Source: Pseudomonadota bacterium
GTDB taxonomy: Bacteria; Pseudomonadota; Alphaproteobacteria; SMXQ01
Length of the DNA: 6,596 nucleotides
Direction of reading: 5' to 3'
NCBI GenBank assembly: GCA_022562375.1
Contig: JADFPK010000100.1
Coordinates: forward strand, 1 to 6,596
Position 1 is the stretch's first letter; the number at the start of each line of letters is the position of its first letter. The notes under the pieces were generated by a model. It was not told the origin of the DNA. It saw only the letters and a program-made list of their open reading frames with translations, and ran no database searches. Both the position numbers and the translations under genes were made by a program. This document shows positions 5,390 to 6,596 of this stretch, piece by piece.

Positions 5390-6023
5390 AGCCCGCGGAA
5401 TATTCCTGTTGGCCGGTTTCGTCCTTGCGGCGCTGCCGGGCTGTGAAGTCTTCGACACCACCGTTGCCAGGACGGTCGATGGGCGGACGGCATATCTCGG
5501 CCCCTGGCGGACGATCGGCGAGAGCGAAAGCCTGATCTATTTCCTCGCCGGCAAGAGACCGGACATCGACCTTGTCGAGATGCGGATCAGGGATAACAAT
5601 GTGCTGCAGGAACGCGTCCATCTGAAAAGTGGCGCGAATGCGCGTCTCTCGACGATCTTCGATGCGCGCCCCTCGACGGTGTTCGTCGAATATCTTCCCG
5701 CCTCCACCCATTACACGGCGTCGACGGCGCAAGGCCTGGGGCGAAAGTCCGATGTCCTCGCGAGGGCGCGAAATGCCTTCTCGGTCGCCGAGACGACGAA
5801 GGCGGAACAGCGGGAAAACAGCGCCGGTGTGTATCTTTATGTCGTCGCCGATTACTCCGGCGGCGAGAATTGTCTCTTCGCCCGCCAGGGATTCGATCTG
5901 CGCAAGGCTAGGGGCGCCTCGGCGACGCCAACCTACAATGCCATCGTGACCTTCCAATATTGTGCGCACAAGACGGTGACGGAGCTGCTCGATTTCTTCG
6001 ATGCCATCCGCTTCAGGAATTAA
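5382..6023 (+). CDS. Putative lipoprotein of unknown function, coupled to the histidine kinase
   Basis: I do not recognise a family for this 213-residue protein. It begins with a short basic stretch and a hydrophobic segment (7-18) ending in LPGC, with Cys21 as the likely lipidated residue; Pro at -2 makes the lipobox slightly unusual. The rest is a mixed alpha/beta globular sequence with two further cysteines (164, 194) that could form a disulfide in the periplasm. It ends in an amphipathic segment (ELLDFFDAIRFRN). The start is GTG at 5382, with GAGGTG at 5372-5377 as ribosome binding site; it overlaps the kinase stop by 8 nt. The tight coupling suggests a functional link with the kinase, for example as a periplasmic signal-sensing or modulating partner. 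That role is inference from position alone. Confidence 0.8.
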   Translation: MAKARGIFLLAGFVLAALPGCEVFDTTVARTVDGRTAYLGPWRTIGESESLIYFLAGKRPDIDLVEMRIRDNNVLQERVHLKSGANARLSTIFDARPSTVFVEYLPASTHYTASTAQGLGRKSDVLARARNAFSVAETTKAEQRENSAGVYLYVVADYSGGENCLFARQGFDLRKARGASATPTYNAIVTFQYCAHKTVTELLDFFDAIRFRN

Positions 6024-6064
6024 TCGGGGCTTCCGGCAAAAGCTTCCCAGAGATCGGCCAGGCT

Positions 6065-6596
6065 TCAGTCGCCGAGCGCCACTCCCTCGCGCCGGGGGTC
6101 GGCGCCGCCGTAAAGTCTGGCGCCCTTGACGGCGATGCCCTGGGCGCCGCTGACCAGCGCCCGGACCCTGACGTCATGACCCATCGCCTCGAGCGCCGGC
6201 GCCAGATCGGCGAGAGCCGTGCCCTTCTCGAGATCGGTCTTGCCGTTGCGGTTGGCGTGGTTGGCCAGGCCGATCGCGCGCTGGATGTCGAGGCCCCAAT
6301 CCAGGGCGCCGATCAGGGTCTTGACCACATAGGCGATGATGCGCGATCCGCCCGGCGTTCCGACGGTGAGCACCAGCTTGCCGTCGGCGTCGAACACCAG
6401 GGTGGGGGACTGGCTCGAACGCGGCCGTTTGCCGGGCGCCGCGCGGTTGATCACCGGCCGGCCGTCCTGGCGCGCCCGGAAGGAGAAATCGGTGAGCTCG
6501 TTGTTCAACATGAAGCCCCTGACCATGAGCCGCGAGCCGAAGGCGCCGCCGATCGAGCTCGTCATCGCCACCGCGTTGCCCTGGGCGTCGATGACG
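6065..6596 (-). CDS. ggt: Gamma-glutamyltransferase, C-terminal small-subunit part (cut by window edge)
   Basis: The 176 visible codons, up to a TGA at 6065-6067, match the small subunit of gamma-glutamyltranspeptidase. This Ntn-hydrolase is made as a proenzyme, cleaves itself, and hydrolyses or transfers the gamma-glutamyl group of glutathione, usually in the periplasm. Visible motifs are GNAVAMTSS, GFMLNNELTDFS (the Gln430/Asp433 region of the E. coli enzyme, with Glu and Asp here), GKRPRSSQSPT (the Ser462-Ser463 carboxylate-binding pair), GTPGGSRI (the oxyanion-hole glycines) and the final YGGADPRREG. The nucleophilic Thr should lie only a few codons beyond the edge. The residue matching E. 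coli Asn411 appears to be Gly (SSIGGAFGSR). The gene converges with the lipoprotein gene, 41 nt away, and is probably unrelated to it. Confidence 0.93.
   Translation of the reverse strand, partial: VIDAQGNAVAMTSSIGGAFGSRLMVRGFMLNNELTDFSFRARQDGRPVINRAAPGKRPRSSQSPTLVFDADGKLVLTVGTPGGSRIIAYVVKTLIGALDWGLDIQRAIGLANHANRNGKTDLEKGTALADLAPALEAMGHDVRVRALVSGAQGIAVKGARLYGGADPRREGVALGD

Noticed and set aside
6026..6046. A weak hairpin (GGGGCTT with AAGCTTC, two G-T pairs) between the convergent lipoprotein and ggt genes
   Set aside because: The stem is only 7 bp with wobble pairs and has no T-run on the plus strand, so it is not reliable as a terminator.
1..6596. Search for tRNA, rRNA, insertion sequences, integrases and attachment sites
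   Set aside because: No tRNA-like cloverleaf, transposase motif or terminal inverted repeat pair was found by eye.

Overview
The window is GC-rich DNA with C/G-biased third codon positions, compact operons and an rpmH-rnpA pair. This suits an alphaproteobacterium, perhaps a Rhodospirillales-like lineage. The lineage is an inference from gene order and protein character, not from a database match.

Left edge (1-500, minus strand): the start of rnpA (cut by the window edge) and a complete rpmH. rpmH has a near-consensus sigma70-type promoter (TTGACT, 17 bp, TATACA). A DnaA-box-like 9-mer touches its -35 element, and a perfect 12-bp palindrome lies just beyond. A gene-poor stretch of about 320 bp follows.

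Centre-left (799-3069, plus strand): a two-gene operon encoding a TVP38/TMEM64 (VTT/DedA-like) membrane protein and a mercuric-reductase-like, FAD-dependent pyridine nucleotide-disulfide oxidoreductase. A GC-rich hairpin ends the operon. The pairing suggests a membrane-linked redox function; the substrate is unknown.

Centre (3070-3801, plus strand): a stand-alone gene for a 91-aa exported protein. Its mature part is almost entirely CNPC-AAK repeats, with 12 cysteines and 8 or more lysines. It has an ideal Shine-Dalgarno. It is followed by about 130 nt holding three successive stem-loops, the last a strong intrinsic terminator. This small Cys-rich protein with its structured 3' region is the most novel-looking part of the window and may be a secreted or periplasmic metal-binding peptide.

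Centre-right (3962-6023, plus strand): an orphan sensor histidine kinase that appears to be translated from a leaderless mRNA, overlapping by 8 nt a gene for a putative lipoprotein of unknown function. No response regulator lies in the window.

Right edge (6065-6596, minus strand, convergent): the C-terminal part of a gamma-glutamyltransferase, cut by the window edge. Most substrate-binding motifs are intact, but one normally Asn/Glu position is Gly.
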